The notes beneath the pieces are model-generated. The model was not told the DNA's origin and did not search any database. It saw nothing but the letters and a program-made list of their open reading frames with translations. From Sinohyriopsis cumingii (taxonomy: Eukaryota; Mollusca; Bivalvia; Unionida; Unionidae), in assembly GCA_028554795.2 (NCBI GenBank), contig CM068827.1:141695251-141759250 (forward strand): DNA of 64,000 bases, written 5' to 3'. The translations under genes were made by a program, and so were the position numbers. Below, one piece after another: positions 1-12,300 of this stretch (its first letter is position 1; the number at the start of each line of letters is the position of its first letter).

Positions 1-811
1 TAATAATACTTGTAATCATTTGGATATTTATATCATAAATTAATGAAAAATTAATAAAAGAAGCAATATTTGGATAATTTGAATGTCAGTATTTTTAACT
101 GTCATGCAGATGCGGACAGTCTGGTAATTATTTAGCTTCACACTCTATAGGAAATGCTTGAGTTTGTCAATTTGCCTTCCAGATTTTCTTCTCACCACAT
201 TAGTAATTTAGGTTAAACAGAATAAAAAGCAATTTTACAACTCTTGTCTGTTAGGGTCACTCTATGATTTTCAATCATTATTTCACTTTTTTCAAACACT
301 GGGAAGACTTTTTTTTGTTCTGAAACATTTTACTGAAATGAGTTCATAACAAGCCATAGAAAATTAACTTCGATCTCCGTTTTTACTATACTAGAGTGCT
401 GACAAAATGTGTTTCCATGCTGGGGTCACATATGTAGGTTTGAACCACGTGAATAGCTTGTACTGATGAAATCTTTCTATCGTCCTCCTTGAATTACATT
501 TTTGTTGACTTTACTCTTTAAGTGGGATTTCTTTAATCATCTCACTGTAGCAGGCAGGAAGTACAGTTTTTTTTAAACCACTGTAAGCATATTTTTGTTC
601 TTTATCTTCCTTTAGGGTGATTAGTTAGTCCATAAAATCAATTACGTATGAACATGCAAACTTTAAAAGTTGCAAATCCATGGATTCAGCTAACAACATT
701 TAGGGCATTTATTTTATTAGCACAAAAATTGACAGGAAAACAAATGAAACTACAGTACATGCACATCAGTTTTTCTGACACCGCTGTATTTACAGTCACG
801 AAGTTGATGGA
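1..811. other. non-coding, probable NAMPT intron
   Basis: This AT-rich stretch has no convincing coding content. It lies upstream of the first NAMPT exon in the window. I looked for the NAMPT N-terminal exons, which should carry the conserved start of the family, and did not see them here. The 5' end of the gene is therefore probably outside the window. Confidence 0.5.
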
Positions 812-1022
812 TGTATGCTTGCTTATAAGATGAGTCCAGCTGCAAACTGGACAAATCCAGATCTGCCATCATACATTATGCTGGCAGATCAGGGTCTGTG
901 CAGTTTATAAGGAGTAATTAGTAGAACAAACAACATAGACATTGATTTGTAGGCACATTATGGTACGGCAGATCAGGATCTATGTTGTTTGCAGTTTGAC
1001 TTGACGTATAAGCAAGTATATG
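812..1022. mobile_element. palindromic MITE, copy A
   Basis: The two ends are inverted repeats: TATGCTTGCTTATAAG at about 814 pairs with its near reverse complement ending at about 1021. The complementarity continues inward through 'ccagatctgcca' and 'cagatcaggatct', giving arms of about 90 bp. A related palindrome with the same internal motif lies at 23418-23600. It has no coding capacity. It looks like a short non-autonomous DNA transposon of unknown superfamily. No clear target duplication was found. Confidence 0.55.
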
Positions 1023-1240
1023 CTCCTTTTTACATTTCAGTGATTACGTTAAGATTTTGCATTAAGTCTGCTATACAGATTTATAGCCACAGTTATCTAC
1101 TGTTAAGGTCACAGTAATCAATTTTTCATGCACTAGTGGCTATGAAAGTTTTTGGGGATTATGGCCACAGTGGAGCAGGGGAGACAACATTATGCAGAAT
1201 TCGTGCCTTTTTTCATTGCATTTTATACTTTTTTTTCCAG

Positions 1241-1369
1241 CATCACAAAGGTTACTTGCCCTTGAGGATAAAGTCTGTTCCAGAGGGATCGTTTGTTCCT
1301 TTCAAGAATGTTTTGTTCACAGTTGAGAACACAGATCCAAGGTGTTTTTGGCTAACTAACTATTTTGAG
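1241..1369 (+). CDS. NAMPT: NAMPT, first exon in window (internal exon)
   Basis: NAMPT makes nicotinamide mononucleotide from nicotinamide and PRPP, the rate-limiting step of NAD salvage, in the cytosol and nucleus as a homodimer. This exon is 43 codons, phase 0 at both ends. It follows a polypyrimidine-AG acceptor (ag at 1239-1240) and ends GAG|gtaaaa. The peptide contains LPLRIKSVPEGSFVP and NVLFTVENTDPRCFWLTN, matching the family segment at about residues 115-157 of the vertebrate enzyme. It joins in frame to the exon at 16847 across a 15.5-kb repeat-filled intron. The start codon is not in the window. Confidence 0.93.
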
Positions 1370-2539
1370 GTAAAAAAAATTTTTACTTGGTACTCAACAT
1401 AGCATTTTTCAACTTGACCGAAAATTCCTATGCTGTAGATATTTAACATTTGTCTCCATTTTTTTATAGATGCTCATTTCTGTCTGCAATCATATTTTTT
1501 CACTCTTCAGATATTTCTGAATTTTGGAATTAACTGACCAATCCTTAAGTTAAGTATTCATTGAAACTTTGTTAATCTTGACACATAAGTTCCCACTGTA
1601 TTCTGTGATATATGTGAGACATCTAGGCAAGCATATAACTTCAGACATCAATAAACAAGACTGGATTCTAGAAAAATGCTGATTAAATAGAAGATTTCGC
1701 TGTACAAGTCTGTAAAAGTGTGGAAAGGCCTGATTGCACTTATTTTGAACATACATTTATTTTTATGTATGTTTGTCTAAAACAGGTTTTGTTATATTTT
1801 ATACTATGTGAGGGGGAAAATTTTCAGCACCTTGTGACTCACTCCCCCCAGCAAAATCAGGTGACTGAGTAACACCATGTTGGAAATTCCAACAGGATTG
1901 ATTGATGTTTTTGAAGGTATTTTATTTTCCAGCAGGTTTATTCAAGAGTCGGTGCCTTCTGGAGTTAAGTTTTAAGTTCATTTTAATTTTTTATATATTG
2001 TACATTGTGGAAACTCTAACAGATGTATACCATGGACTTTTAATGGTGGTGGTGGAGAAAAACAAAGATCCTGTCTGTATGATTCGGTTTGGTGTTTTAT
2101 GTTACAGAAAAACATGAATATTGTTTAGAGCCTTAGCAAGTTGAAGAACCTGCTCAGGGTCACACACAACAGTAGCAGACTTGGGCTGATCTCATCGTAG
2201 GATTGGAACCTGAATCCTTCTGGTCATGAATTTGGTGTGCAACCATTGAACCATCATGCTTAATTTGCAACCACTTGTCACTAGTTCATGTCCTGAAACC
2301 TGAATCAAACTTCTGACCACATAGGTTTTAAATGAGCGCATTAATAGCTTTTCTATGTTTCATTATCTGGCCAAACTTATTTAAGAAATAAAGTGAAAGG
2401 ACTCACTATGAAATTGTTTTGAAAATATAAAGAGCACCGTCAGAAAATAAATATATAATTGTGAAGCCAGTGATATGATCAAATAAGATGTATTTTGACC
2501 CTGAGTAAAGGAATTTTACAGCTCATTTTGAACAGTGTT
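1370..2539. other. intronic DNA without recognised features
   Basis: This is the 5' part of the large NAMPT intron. It is AT-rich with no credible ORF. Around 2120-2280 a stretch with a weak tRNA B-box-like string might be an old SINE fragment, but I could not support that. Confidence 0.5.
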
Positions 2540-2870
2540 TTGAATAATAGAATATTTTACAGTTATACTTAATGATAGAATGTTTTATATTTATACTGAA
2601 TGGAATAATATATTAACATTTGTACTGAATGCTAGATAATCTTAACATCAGCATTGAATGCTAGAATATCGTAACATTTGCATTGAATTCTAAAATATCG
2701 TAACATTTGCACTAAATTCTAGAATATCTTAACATTTGCACTGAATTCTAGAATATCTTAACATTTGCATTGAATGCTGGAATATCTTAACATTTGCACT
2801 GAATTCTAGAATATCGTAACATTTGCACTGAATTCTAGAATATCTTAACATTTGCATTGAATGCTGGAAT
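2540..2870. repeat. minisatellite, about 29-bp unit
   Basis: Direct tandem units built on 'acatttgcactgaattcta' plus 'gaatatctta' recur every 29 bp (for example at 2703 and 2732). The left part is degenerate and the right part regular. The unit is closely related to the 28-bp unit of the large array at 9350-15470. The array is cut at 2870 by the element at 2871-5031 and resumes at 5032. Confidence 0.85.
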
Positions 2871-5031
2871 CAGGGTTCCCACATTACCGGGAAATTGAGA
2901 AAGAGTCAGGAGAAATAGTCGGGAGAAATAATAATTTTTTCTCGACTGTGAAAAGTCCTTGAATTTCGCAAATATTGATGAAAGTCGGTTAAAACCCTGG
3001 AATTTTCCGCCACCACTTGATGCCCGAAACAGTCACGTAATTGAGTCATAGCTAAAGTGATCATGAGTTAAATTTATTGAGTTCTAACCAGAATATTTGG
3101 TGGGTGAAGTATGGATCATTTGGGTGCTTGCAATAAACATATATGCTGAGTGAATCCAAATGCTCAGTGGATTAGGTTTGTCTAGTAGACTTTTATTTTT
3201 AGACTCAGCTCAATATCCGTATCTTTAGTTACATATAAGGTATGAAAACCAGTCTAGCATCACAAGAGGCCAACATGGTTGTGGCAAAGCATAGCCACAT
3301 ACTGGATGGCCGAGCAAACTTAAACGTTGTTAGATCAAGTGATACATGCATGAAATCGATATAAAAATTACTTATTTTCTCAGAAATCGCTATTATTAAA
3401 ATCATGTCTTTAATCTACTGAAAGACAAGATAAAACTACAGCGTTGATGAAATGTTACCTGGTACTCGCGATTTGCTTTGCTAGTCACATGAGTACACAA
3501 ATCTAAAAACCCACATTTTCAAATGTTGTAGAGAAAAAGATAAAAAAATATTAAATGAAAGTCATATGCTGGTTGTAATAAAAATGCAAAAATGAAAGAA
3601 CACAAAATTCTCCATATTTATATATTCCGAGAACAACTTCTGGAGTTTTGTTTTATCACGAGACTACCACGCTGACATGTGCTCTCAGCTTGATAAATCA
3701 GACTGGCCAGATTGCTGGTTTTTTACAAAAAGTATCTGACTTTCATTTAATATAATTTAATTTCTGTACAACAACATTAAAAAGAAATATGTTGTTGATA
3801 TCACATGACTTTTGGACTTCTGATGTTGTCGTCTGAGATTTGTGAAGTCATGGAACTAGTATTGCAAATGGCGAGTACAGGGTCAGATTTCATCTGTGCC
3901 GTAGTTTTGTCTAGTCTTAGAGGATTAAAGATATAATATTTATAATACTTGCCATTTCTGAGAAAATAAATCATTTTCTTACAGATTTCATGCAGGTATG
4001 AGTCAATATAACATAAGTTTAAATTTTCTAGGCCCACTGGTAAGAGACTACCATATGTCGCTGCACACGTGGCGGCAAATTCCAAATTTCCGATATGCAA
4101 TTGCAATGACCTAACACCCCAACCTAAATGTCCAAATATGAAAAATGGGGTGGGAATATTCTGAGGAAACCCAGATTAAAAAACGGACTGCTATTAGTTC
4201 TAAGCCAAATTTGTAGTCCAAATTATTGAATCTCAGAGCTGAAATGAGAAATTGTCATCCCTTGTATTATATATTAAAACACGATATGAGCCTTTGTATC
4301 AATACAGGCTTGGGGACTGGTTTAACAAGATGACAAGTTGATTTTACAGACATTATTCAGTCCTTGTTTATACAACAGTATATAACTTTGAAGGTCTTTT
4401 GTCAGAATTTAAATCAGCCCATGTTAAATATTTTTTAAATGATGGATTTTTAACCAGATCATCTTAAAGAGATTAGGTTGTTTGAAAAATCGTGTTTGGG
4501 ATTTTATTGGCACAGATAAATTTAGGGTTAAACTCTATTTGTTACAAGATAACATTTAATTATTTGCGTTTATTGTTTTTTATATATACTGTAATAGAAA
4601 ATGTTTACTTTCTATAAGATGCACACACACACTCTATATATATTGCTATAGAATTCATTAAAATTAATAGCTTGAAAGGAAACAAAACTAATTTATGTTC
4701 ATTATGTTATTCACACTTGGCAACATAATGCAGATCAGCAAAATGTTAGAATTTGTATTCTGTACATTGAAATGACTTTACATGCCAATTTATAGGAATA
4801 TAATCAAACTTGTTTCGTGGGATACATTTTGTTGTTTTGTACATGATCATCTTTTCTGACTTATTTGTTTTGGAGAGTCTTGAAACATTTTTAGATATAG
4901 AAAATCTATGTTTTACAATCTGAATTGTTCTTTAATTACATTCAGTAATGGTCATAGGTGAACCTTGAAAAAATTAATTTCATCCTGGAAATGACCTTGA
5001 AATTTATCTTCAGAAAAGTGTGGGAACCATG
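2871..5031. mobile_element. 2.16-kb inverted-repeat DNA element, copy 1
   Basis: Termini are CAGGGTTCCCACA at the left and its near reverse complement TGTGGGAACCATG at the right (one mismatch in 13). The 6-bp sequence TGGAAT directly precedes and directly follows. The uninterrupted minisatellite unit at about 2768-2790 shows a single TGGAAT, so this is a target duplication. The interior folds on itself: about 3305-3640 is complementary to about 3700-4040 (TATTTTCTCAGAAAT at 3372 against ATTTCTGAGAAAATA at 3953). No transposase is visible. A second diverged copy is at 35299-37520. Superfamily is not assigned. Confidence 0.7.
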
Positions 5032-5110
5032 TGGAATATCTTAACATTTGCAGTGAATGGTTGAATATCTTAAATTTACACTCAGTGGCTAAATAATTTA
5101 CATTTAATAA
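5032..5110. repeat. minisatellite remnant, right of the insertion
   Basis: Two to three units of the array at 2540-2870 ('gaatatcttaacatttgcag' and degenerate copies) resume immediately after the element ends. They mark the other side of the same original array. Confidence 0.75.
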
Positions 5111-6989
5111 GTATGTAATACATAAACCTGTTGTTATTATGTTGCTTACTCTTTTCCTGTTGGAAAATACTCTCAGCCATATGATGAGAACTTGTCCTTC
5201 CATAGGATGACTTTTTGGAAATGTCCTAAAGCCTAACCCATTACCCAAGTCTGTGTGTGCTAGCATGCCTTCTCTCTCACTTGCCATTATTACAGCCATT
5301 TAAATTACTCTTAAAAGAAAATTGCCTTTGCTTTGAGTCATACATTATAAATTGAGCATTTTTATTTTGTATGTAATTTTTACAGTGTGAAGTTACCCTC
5401 AGATCAAGTATTATTCCAGTCTGGTATCTACTTTCTTAACCTTGCATTTAGGCTATACATGCACACACAGACACACACACAGACACACACATCAGTGTAA
5501 CATTTATTGTGAGTGAGAATTATTTTATTACTTTTGATAGGTTTTCTTGAAATGAAGCATTCTTTTTAATTTGAATTTTGCTATTTTTATTCTTTGGAAG
5601 GAAGTTGCAGATTTGCTATTATTTATGTATCTTTTGTGACTGAACACCTTTCATTCTTAAATGTCAGTTTATTATTATTATTATTATTATCAGCATCTTA
5701 CCAATTGACTTTTTGCTAATTTTAATTACTAGTACTTAGAATAAGTGTTGCTGATTCTATGGTCATTAAACATCTGAACATCTGAGTACCATGATTATTT
5801 TAGATTAAGTACTAACGACTTTATTGTAATTGAAATAACCAGTTCTATGACCTTTAATTATTTTAATAGTGATGACACTAGATATGATCTGGCTGTTTAA
5901 ATCGCATTTACATAATTCTATTTAAATACTCTTGCCTAGGTTTTTATTGTTCTTTTTTTAAAATAGTTTTTATCTTGCAGCAATGCCAGTACAGAGTGTG
6001 GGTGTGGGGTGGTATGGGTACAAGAAAGTGACCTGCATACCCATTCCACTTGCTTGGCTTGTACAAATTATAAAATGACAGATGGTTGTCCTTCTTTGCA
6101 GTTTCTGGTCAGATAAGGTCTGGGATCTAATTGAAAAAAGGTGAACTTTCAAAAGGAGGAAGAATGGACCTTTCTTTTTCTTCCCCAATTTTCTGGCTTT
6201 TGCAGTCCCTAAGGTCTCAGCAAATAATTGGATAAGTCTCATCAGAGACATATAATGCCCATTGGGGCCCCTCCCAAGGGCGATAAAAGGGGATGGAAAG
6301 TGAGTCACACCCAAACCTCATTTGGGAAGAGCAGGGCCCTCTATTGGTCAGCAGCTCAGTGTTGGCTAAGTGTGGTCACTCCCCTTTGTGATGGAGGTGC
6401 AACATCTTTTCAGTACGCAAAGCTTGATTTTGGTCACACATTAAAGTCACCCAGCAGTGATAAATTCAGGTCTGAGGACATGTCTTACATGAATCCACTA
6501 CCCCACTTCCCAGAGTTGCCAGACTGGTCATTGACAGGTGACCAGACACCAAGCACTGCTATGTGTACCACTCACCAATTCTTGGAACTCTTCTGTACAG
6601 AATTATGAGCAAGGTCAAGACCCCCACCCCATTCCAGGTTACTGTCAAATCCCTCTTGTGATTGGGAATCGGTAAACAGATTACGGAAGGAGATTGGATT
6701 GGTACCCCCACTTTCCTAAATACCTATAAGATATGGGGCCATCTTATCAAGTGGGGTCAAAAAGGAGGAAGGGGGACAGATCTCCTTCACTTAAGCATGC
6801 TAGAATGCTGAGAGTTGCTCTCACCCACCTGCCAAATCTTCCACTATGAACAGTCATTTAGTTCCATGTGGGGAGTTATGGGTCATGGTCCCTCTTGCCC
6901 CAAGTTTCCTCCCCATGGTAGAGTGACATTGGGTTACAAAGTTTTGCCTTCAGGGGTGAGAGCAGAATGATGATGGCATGTCAATCCTT
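5111..6989. other. intronic DNA, partly of unknown repeat origin
   Basis: It includes a short (CA)n tract at about 5460-5492 and a (TTA)n tract at about 5670-5690. From about 5990 the composition becomes more GC-rich and resembles the DIRS-like remnant that follows. This part may be the element's 5' region, but I recognise no protein motif in it. The longest frame, 6228-6608, matches nothing I know. Confidence 0.4.
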
Positions 6990-8860
6990 GTAGATTCTCA
7001 CAAGTTTGACACAGAACATGTCAAGGTCTAACCATTTCCTTTGCGTCCCCTGCCTCCTCTCAACTGTGGATCAAGGCAGCAGAGGACGAAGAGCTCTGGT
7101 GCTTTGACAAGGCAGTTAATGAGGTTTGCCATCTTTTACTCTGGAGTCTGTGTCCCAAGCATTCAGACTCCAAGGACACTAAAATTCCCTGTAACTTGGA
7201 GAGATTCTCTGGTGCAATTTCCTTTGTTGCTCCTTCACTTGGCAGTGATCAAGGAACTTTCCTAGAGATTTGGCCAGGAGTTTGCTAGACAGCATGAGTA
7301 GTGGTCTGCCCCCCCTCCCTCCATGTTAAGATCTTTAGTCTTTGCAGCATGTTATAGGGATCACATATATCCCCATACTCCCCCACTCAATCTAGGTATG
7401 CATTGTCCATGTCTGTGGCTTTATGACCTCCATAATGATGTTGCTCTGGACACAGACAATGTCTTACTAGAGTATAGTAAGATCCTTCTGAGGGCTGTTC
7501 CCTGGACAGCAGATTCCCAGCACAGACTTTGTTGCAAAGCTTTGTTGGATTTGTTTGGGACAGAGCTAACAACAAGCTCCAAGTTTTACATTTCCACAGT
7601 CCTAGACCACAGAGACTGGGCAGTGGGTGCTTTCAGCTTGAAGTGGGATTGGCTGTGTGTTTAAGCCTTTACACCCTTCAGAATGATTCAGCATTAAGTA
7701 CTTCAAAAAGTAATAACCTCTACTGCTCAGCTCATTTTGATTGCCCCTCAGTGGCCCCAGTGATCATGGTTCAGGAATCTTCTTGATTAGCTGGTAGACT
7801 AACTCAGGACATAATCAAGGAGTAGTGATATTCTGATGCAGCACAGAGGCTTCCTGCTATACAACAGGCCCCAGATCCTTCACCTTCATGCTTGGATCAT
7901 ATTAAATGATACATCTGCCAAGACAAGTGTCGAAGCAAATTTGCAGAAGAGTGCATCCAGGAGATGATCAACATCCAAGGTCTCTGATGCTAAGTGGAGA
8001 ATCTTTTGCAATCAGTACAGTTGGAAATGTGTTAATGCTAGATGCTCCTCTCTGAGTGCAGTGGCTGAATGTTTCTCATCCTGTTTGAAGAGAAACAATG
8101 CTCAATTTATACTCTCAAGGAATATAGGTGAGCCCCAGTCATGTTTTTTAAAGGTTGTTACCAGCGATGGAGACTCTTTCATATAGCTGATGATCAGGTA
8201 TTTCATGCTGTCAAGACTGGTGTCTTGCTGACTAATGCCTAGATTGATCCTCTCATGTGTTTTGTGGTCTAAAACACCATTGAACCTTTAGGCAAAGCTT
8301 TGCTTGAGAACCATACCTTCAAGACTCTTTTCTTACTTTTCTTTGTATCCATAAAATGTAGGAGCAAACTTTGTGCCTTATCCATAAAACCAATTTGTCT
8401 GAGGTTCAATTTATTGTCTCCTTTGCCACCCAGGATTTTGTTTGGCCAAAATCAGCATCCATGTGCAGCTCAACTCCAGACCCTGATCCCCATTCTCAGT
8501 CATTTTTGTCCTGTGGAAGATCATAGTAGACTTCTTTGCCCACTTAGGGATTTGTATTTTTAATTGGGCAACTTTTTAAGAGAAAAGAATGATTAGAAAG
8601 CATCTTTTCCTCCTCCTTATGTGGCTCAGCTGATATTTTGACTTCCACCATTTTGAAATGGATTACTGTAACTGTCAAGAGGGCTTATCAGTCCTGTTGT
8701 GAAAGGGACCTTTCATTCATGAAGATTATAGCCCATGAGGTTCAAACCATTGCTACAATATAAGCCTGTTTATCTAATTTGTCTCAAAAGGATATGATGA
8801 ATGACATGTTTTGATAATCGCACATGACCTTCTTCTACCTATGCTTGTTGGCTCACCAGA
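6990..8860 (+). pseudogene. degenerate DIRS-like retroelement (RNase H and tyrosine recombinase remnants)
   Basis: Several broken frames in order resemble the YR-retrotransposon polyprotein. Around 7500-7780 the translation DLFGTELTTSSKFYIS then DHRDWAVGAFSLKWDWL resembles the family's conserved tail after RNase H (DLFATxLN..., DALSLxW). Around 7930-8110 VSDAKWRIFCNQYSW resembles the recombinase N-terminal helix region. Around 8300-8560 FKTLFLLFFVSIKCRSKLCA and CPVEDHSRLLCPLRDLYF resemble the recombinase core (LxTVFLLALASxKRxSEL and LCPVRALRxYL). There are many stops and frameshifts, and no termini were found. The assignment rests on motif similarity recalled from family knowledge. Confidence 0.6.
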
Positions 8861-9349
8861 GCAAAGGCATATTTTCCTTGTTACCAATAATAGCAGCACA
8901 AATTGTGCCCAGTATAGATACTATCCAGCAGTGTAACACTTCTACTTTTCCCTTTACTGGTTTGTGAGCCTCGCACCCAACTGGACAATTCACCAATGCA
9001 ACAGAACAGATTATGTGTTACTGATATTAAAATGTAAGGGCATTTTTGGATGGGGTGGCTAAATCTAATTTTAATGATGTAATACTTTACCTGTTGCTAC
9101 TGCCATATTCCTTCATCCCACCCTGCACTAATGTGCCACTTGTTTCAAGGCTATGTCCTGAAAAAGAATGAGGGCTAGTGCTCATGGGCCAGGGTCATGG
9201 GTTAGAATTCTGTATCTTTCTAGAAATTTTAAGCCACCCTAGTGGAGGGTGAATTGTTGTCACACAGTTGAGAATATTTTCTGTCTGGAAAAGAGTAAGA
9301 TATGCAATAGCAGCTTTAGTTGTATCCTTCCCCCCCAAAAAAAAAAAAA
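8861..9349. other. intronic DNA, nothing recognised
   Basis: This lies between the DIRS-like remnant and the large minisatellite. The end of the retroelement may lie here. It ends in a homopolymer tract (C then A runs) at about 9330-9350 beside the array start. Confidence 0.4.
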
Positions 9350-12300
9350 TAATATTTACACTGAATGATAGAATATCTTACTTTTACATTCAATAATAGA
9401 ATATCTTTCATTTACACTTAATGGTAGAATATTTTACATTGATACTTAATGGTAGACTATCATACATTTACACTGAATGCTACACTATCTTACATTTACA
9501 CTGAATGATAAAATATCTTACATTTACACTGAATGATAAAATATCTTACATTTACACTAATTGATAGAATATCTTGCATTTACACTGAATGGTGGAATAT
9601 TTTACATTGATACTTGATGGTAGACTATCTTATGTCCACATTGAATGATAAAATTGTAATGAATTATAAATATCATACATTTACACTGAATGCTACACTA
9701 TCTTACATTTACACTGAATGATAAAATATCTTACATTTACACTAATTGATAGAATATCTTACATTTACACTGAATGGTGGAATATTTTACATTGATACTT
9801 AATGGTAGAATATCTTGCATTTACACTGAATGGTGGAATATTTTACATTGATACTAAATGGTAGAATATCTTGCATTTACACTGAATGGTGGAATATTTT
9901 ACATTGATACTTAATGGTAGACTATCTTGCATTTACACTGAATGGTGGAATATTTTACATTGATACTAAATGGTAGAATATCTTGCATTTACACTGAATG
10001 GTGGAATATTTTACGTTGATACTTAATGGTAGACTATCTTGCATTTACACTGAATGGTGGAATATTTTACATTGGTACTTAATGGTAGAATATCTTATGT
10101 CTACATTGAATGATAAAATTGTAATGAATTATAAATATCATACATTTACACTGAATGCTACACTATCTTACATTTACACTGAATAATAAAATAAATTTAC
10201 ATTTACACTATGGTAATTGATAGAATATCTTACATTTGCACTGAATGATAGAATATATTACATTTGCACTGAATGATAGAATATCTTGCATTTACACTGA
10301 ATGATAGAATATATTACATTTACACTGAATGATAGAATATCTTACATTTACACTGAATGATAGAATATCTTACATTTACACTGAATGATAGAATATCTTA
10401 CATTTACACTGAATGATAGAATATCTTCATTTGCTTTAAATGATGGAATATTTTATATTTGCATTGATTATACAATATCTTATATTTACATTGACACAGA
10501 ATATCTTACATTTACATTGACTGACAGAATATCATACATTTACACTGAATGCTACACTATCTTACATTTACACTGAATGATAAAATATCTTACATTTACA
10601 CTAATTGATAGACTATCTTGCATTTACACTGAATGGTGGAATATTTTACATTGATACTTGATGGTAGACTATCTTATGTCCACATTGAATGATAAAATTG
10701 TAATGAATTATAAATATCATACATTTACACTGAATGCTACACTATCTTACATTTACACTGAATGATAAAATATCTTACATTTACACTAATTGATAGAATA
10801 TCTTACATTTACACTGAATGGTGGAATATTTTACATTGATACTTAATGGTAGACTATCTTGCATTTACACTGAATGGTGGAATATTTTACATTGATACTA
10901 AATGGTAGAATATCTTGCATTTACACTGAATGGTGGAATATTTTACATAGATACTTGATGGTAGAATATCTTATGTCTACATTGAATGATAAAATTGTAA
11001 TGAATTATAAATATCATACATTTACACTGAATGCTACACTATCTTACATTTACACTGAATAATAAAATAAATTTACATTTACACTATGGTAATTGATAGA
11101 ATATCTTACATTTGCACTGAATGATAGAATATATTACATTTGCACTGAATGATAGAATATCTTGCATTTACACTGAATGATAGAATATATTACATTTACA
11201 CTGAATGATAGAATATCTTACATTTACACTGAATGATAGAATATCTTACATTTACACTGAATGATAGAATATCTTACATTTACACTGAATGATAGAATAT
11301 CTTCATTTGCTTTAAATGATGGAATATTTTATATTTGCATTGATTATACAATATCTTATATTTACATTGACACAGAATATCTTACATTTACATTGACTGA
11401 CAGAATATCATACATTTACACTGAATGCTACACTATCTTACATTTACACTGAATGATAAAATATCTTACATTTACACTAATTGATAGACTATCTTGCATT
11501 TACACTGAATGGTGGAATATTTTACATTGATACTTAATGGTAGAATATCTTATGTCTACATTGAATGATAAAATTGTAATGAATTATAAATATCATACAT
11601 TTACACTGAATGGTGGAATATTTTACATTGATACTAAATGGTAGAATATCTTGCATTTACACTGAATGGTGGAATATTTTACATTGATACTTAATGGTAG
11701 AATATCTTATGTCCACATTGAATGATAAAATTGTAATGAATTATAAATATCATACATTTACACTGAATGCTACACTATCTTACATTTACACTGAATGATA
11801 AAATATCTTACATTTACACTAATTGATAGACTATCTTGCATTTACACTGAATGGTGGAATATTTTACATTGATACTTGATGGTAGACTATCTTATGTCCA
11901 CATTGAATGATAAAATTGTAATGAATTATAAATATCATACATTTACACTGAATGCTACACTATCTTACATTTACACTGAATGATAAAATATCTTACATTT
12001 ACACTAATTGATAGACTATCTTGCATTTACACTGAATGGTGGAATATTTTACATTGATACTTAATGGTAGAATATCTTATGTCTACATTGAATGATAAAA
12101 TTGTAATGAATTATAAATATCATACATTTACACTGAATGCTACACTATCTTACATTTACACTGAATGATAAAATATCTTACATTTACACTAATTGATAGA
12201 ATATCTTGCATTTACACTGAATGGTGGAATATTTTACATTGATACTTAATGGTAGAATATCTTACATTTACACTGAATGGTGGAATATTTTACATTGGTA

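Noticed and set aside
1..1240. NAMPT 5' exons
   Set aside because: No frame resembling the N-terminal segment of the family was found.
2120..2280. Additional SINE with a tRNA-like region
   Set aside because: Only a weak B-box-like string; no tail, no target duplication and no second copy in the window.
6228..6608. 126-aa frame as a gene or as retroelement gag
   Set aside because: I could not match any motif. The neighbouring remnant makes a retroelement origin plausible but unsupported.
9998..11452. Several 62-63-aa frames in the 28-bp array
   Set aside because: They are readings of the tandem repeat, duplicated with the 876-bp block, and not genes.
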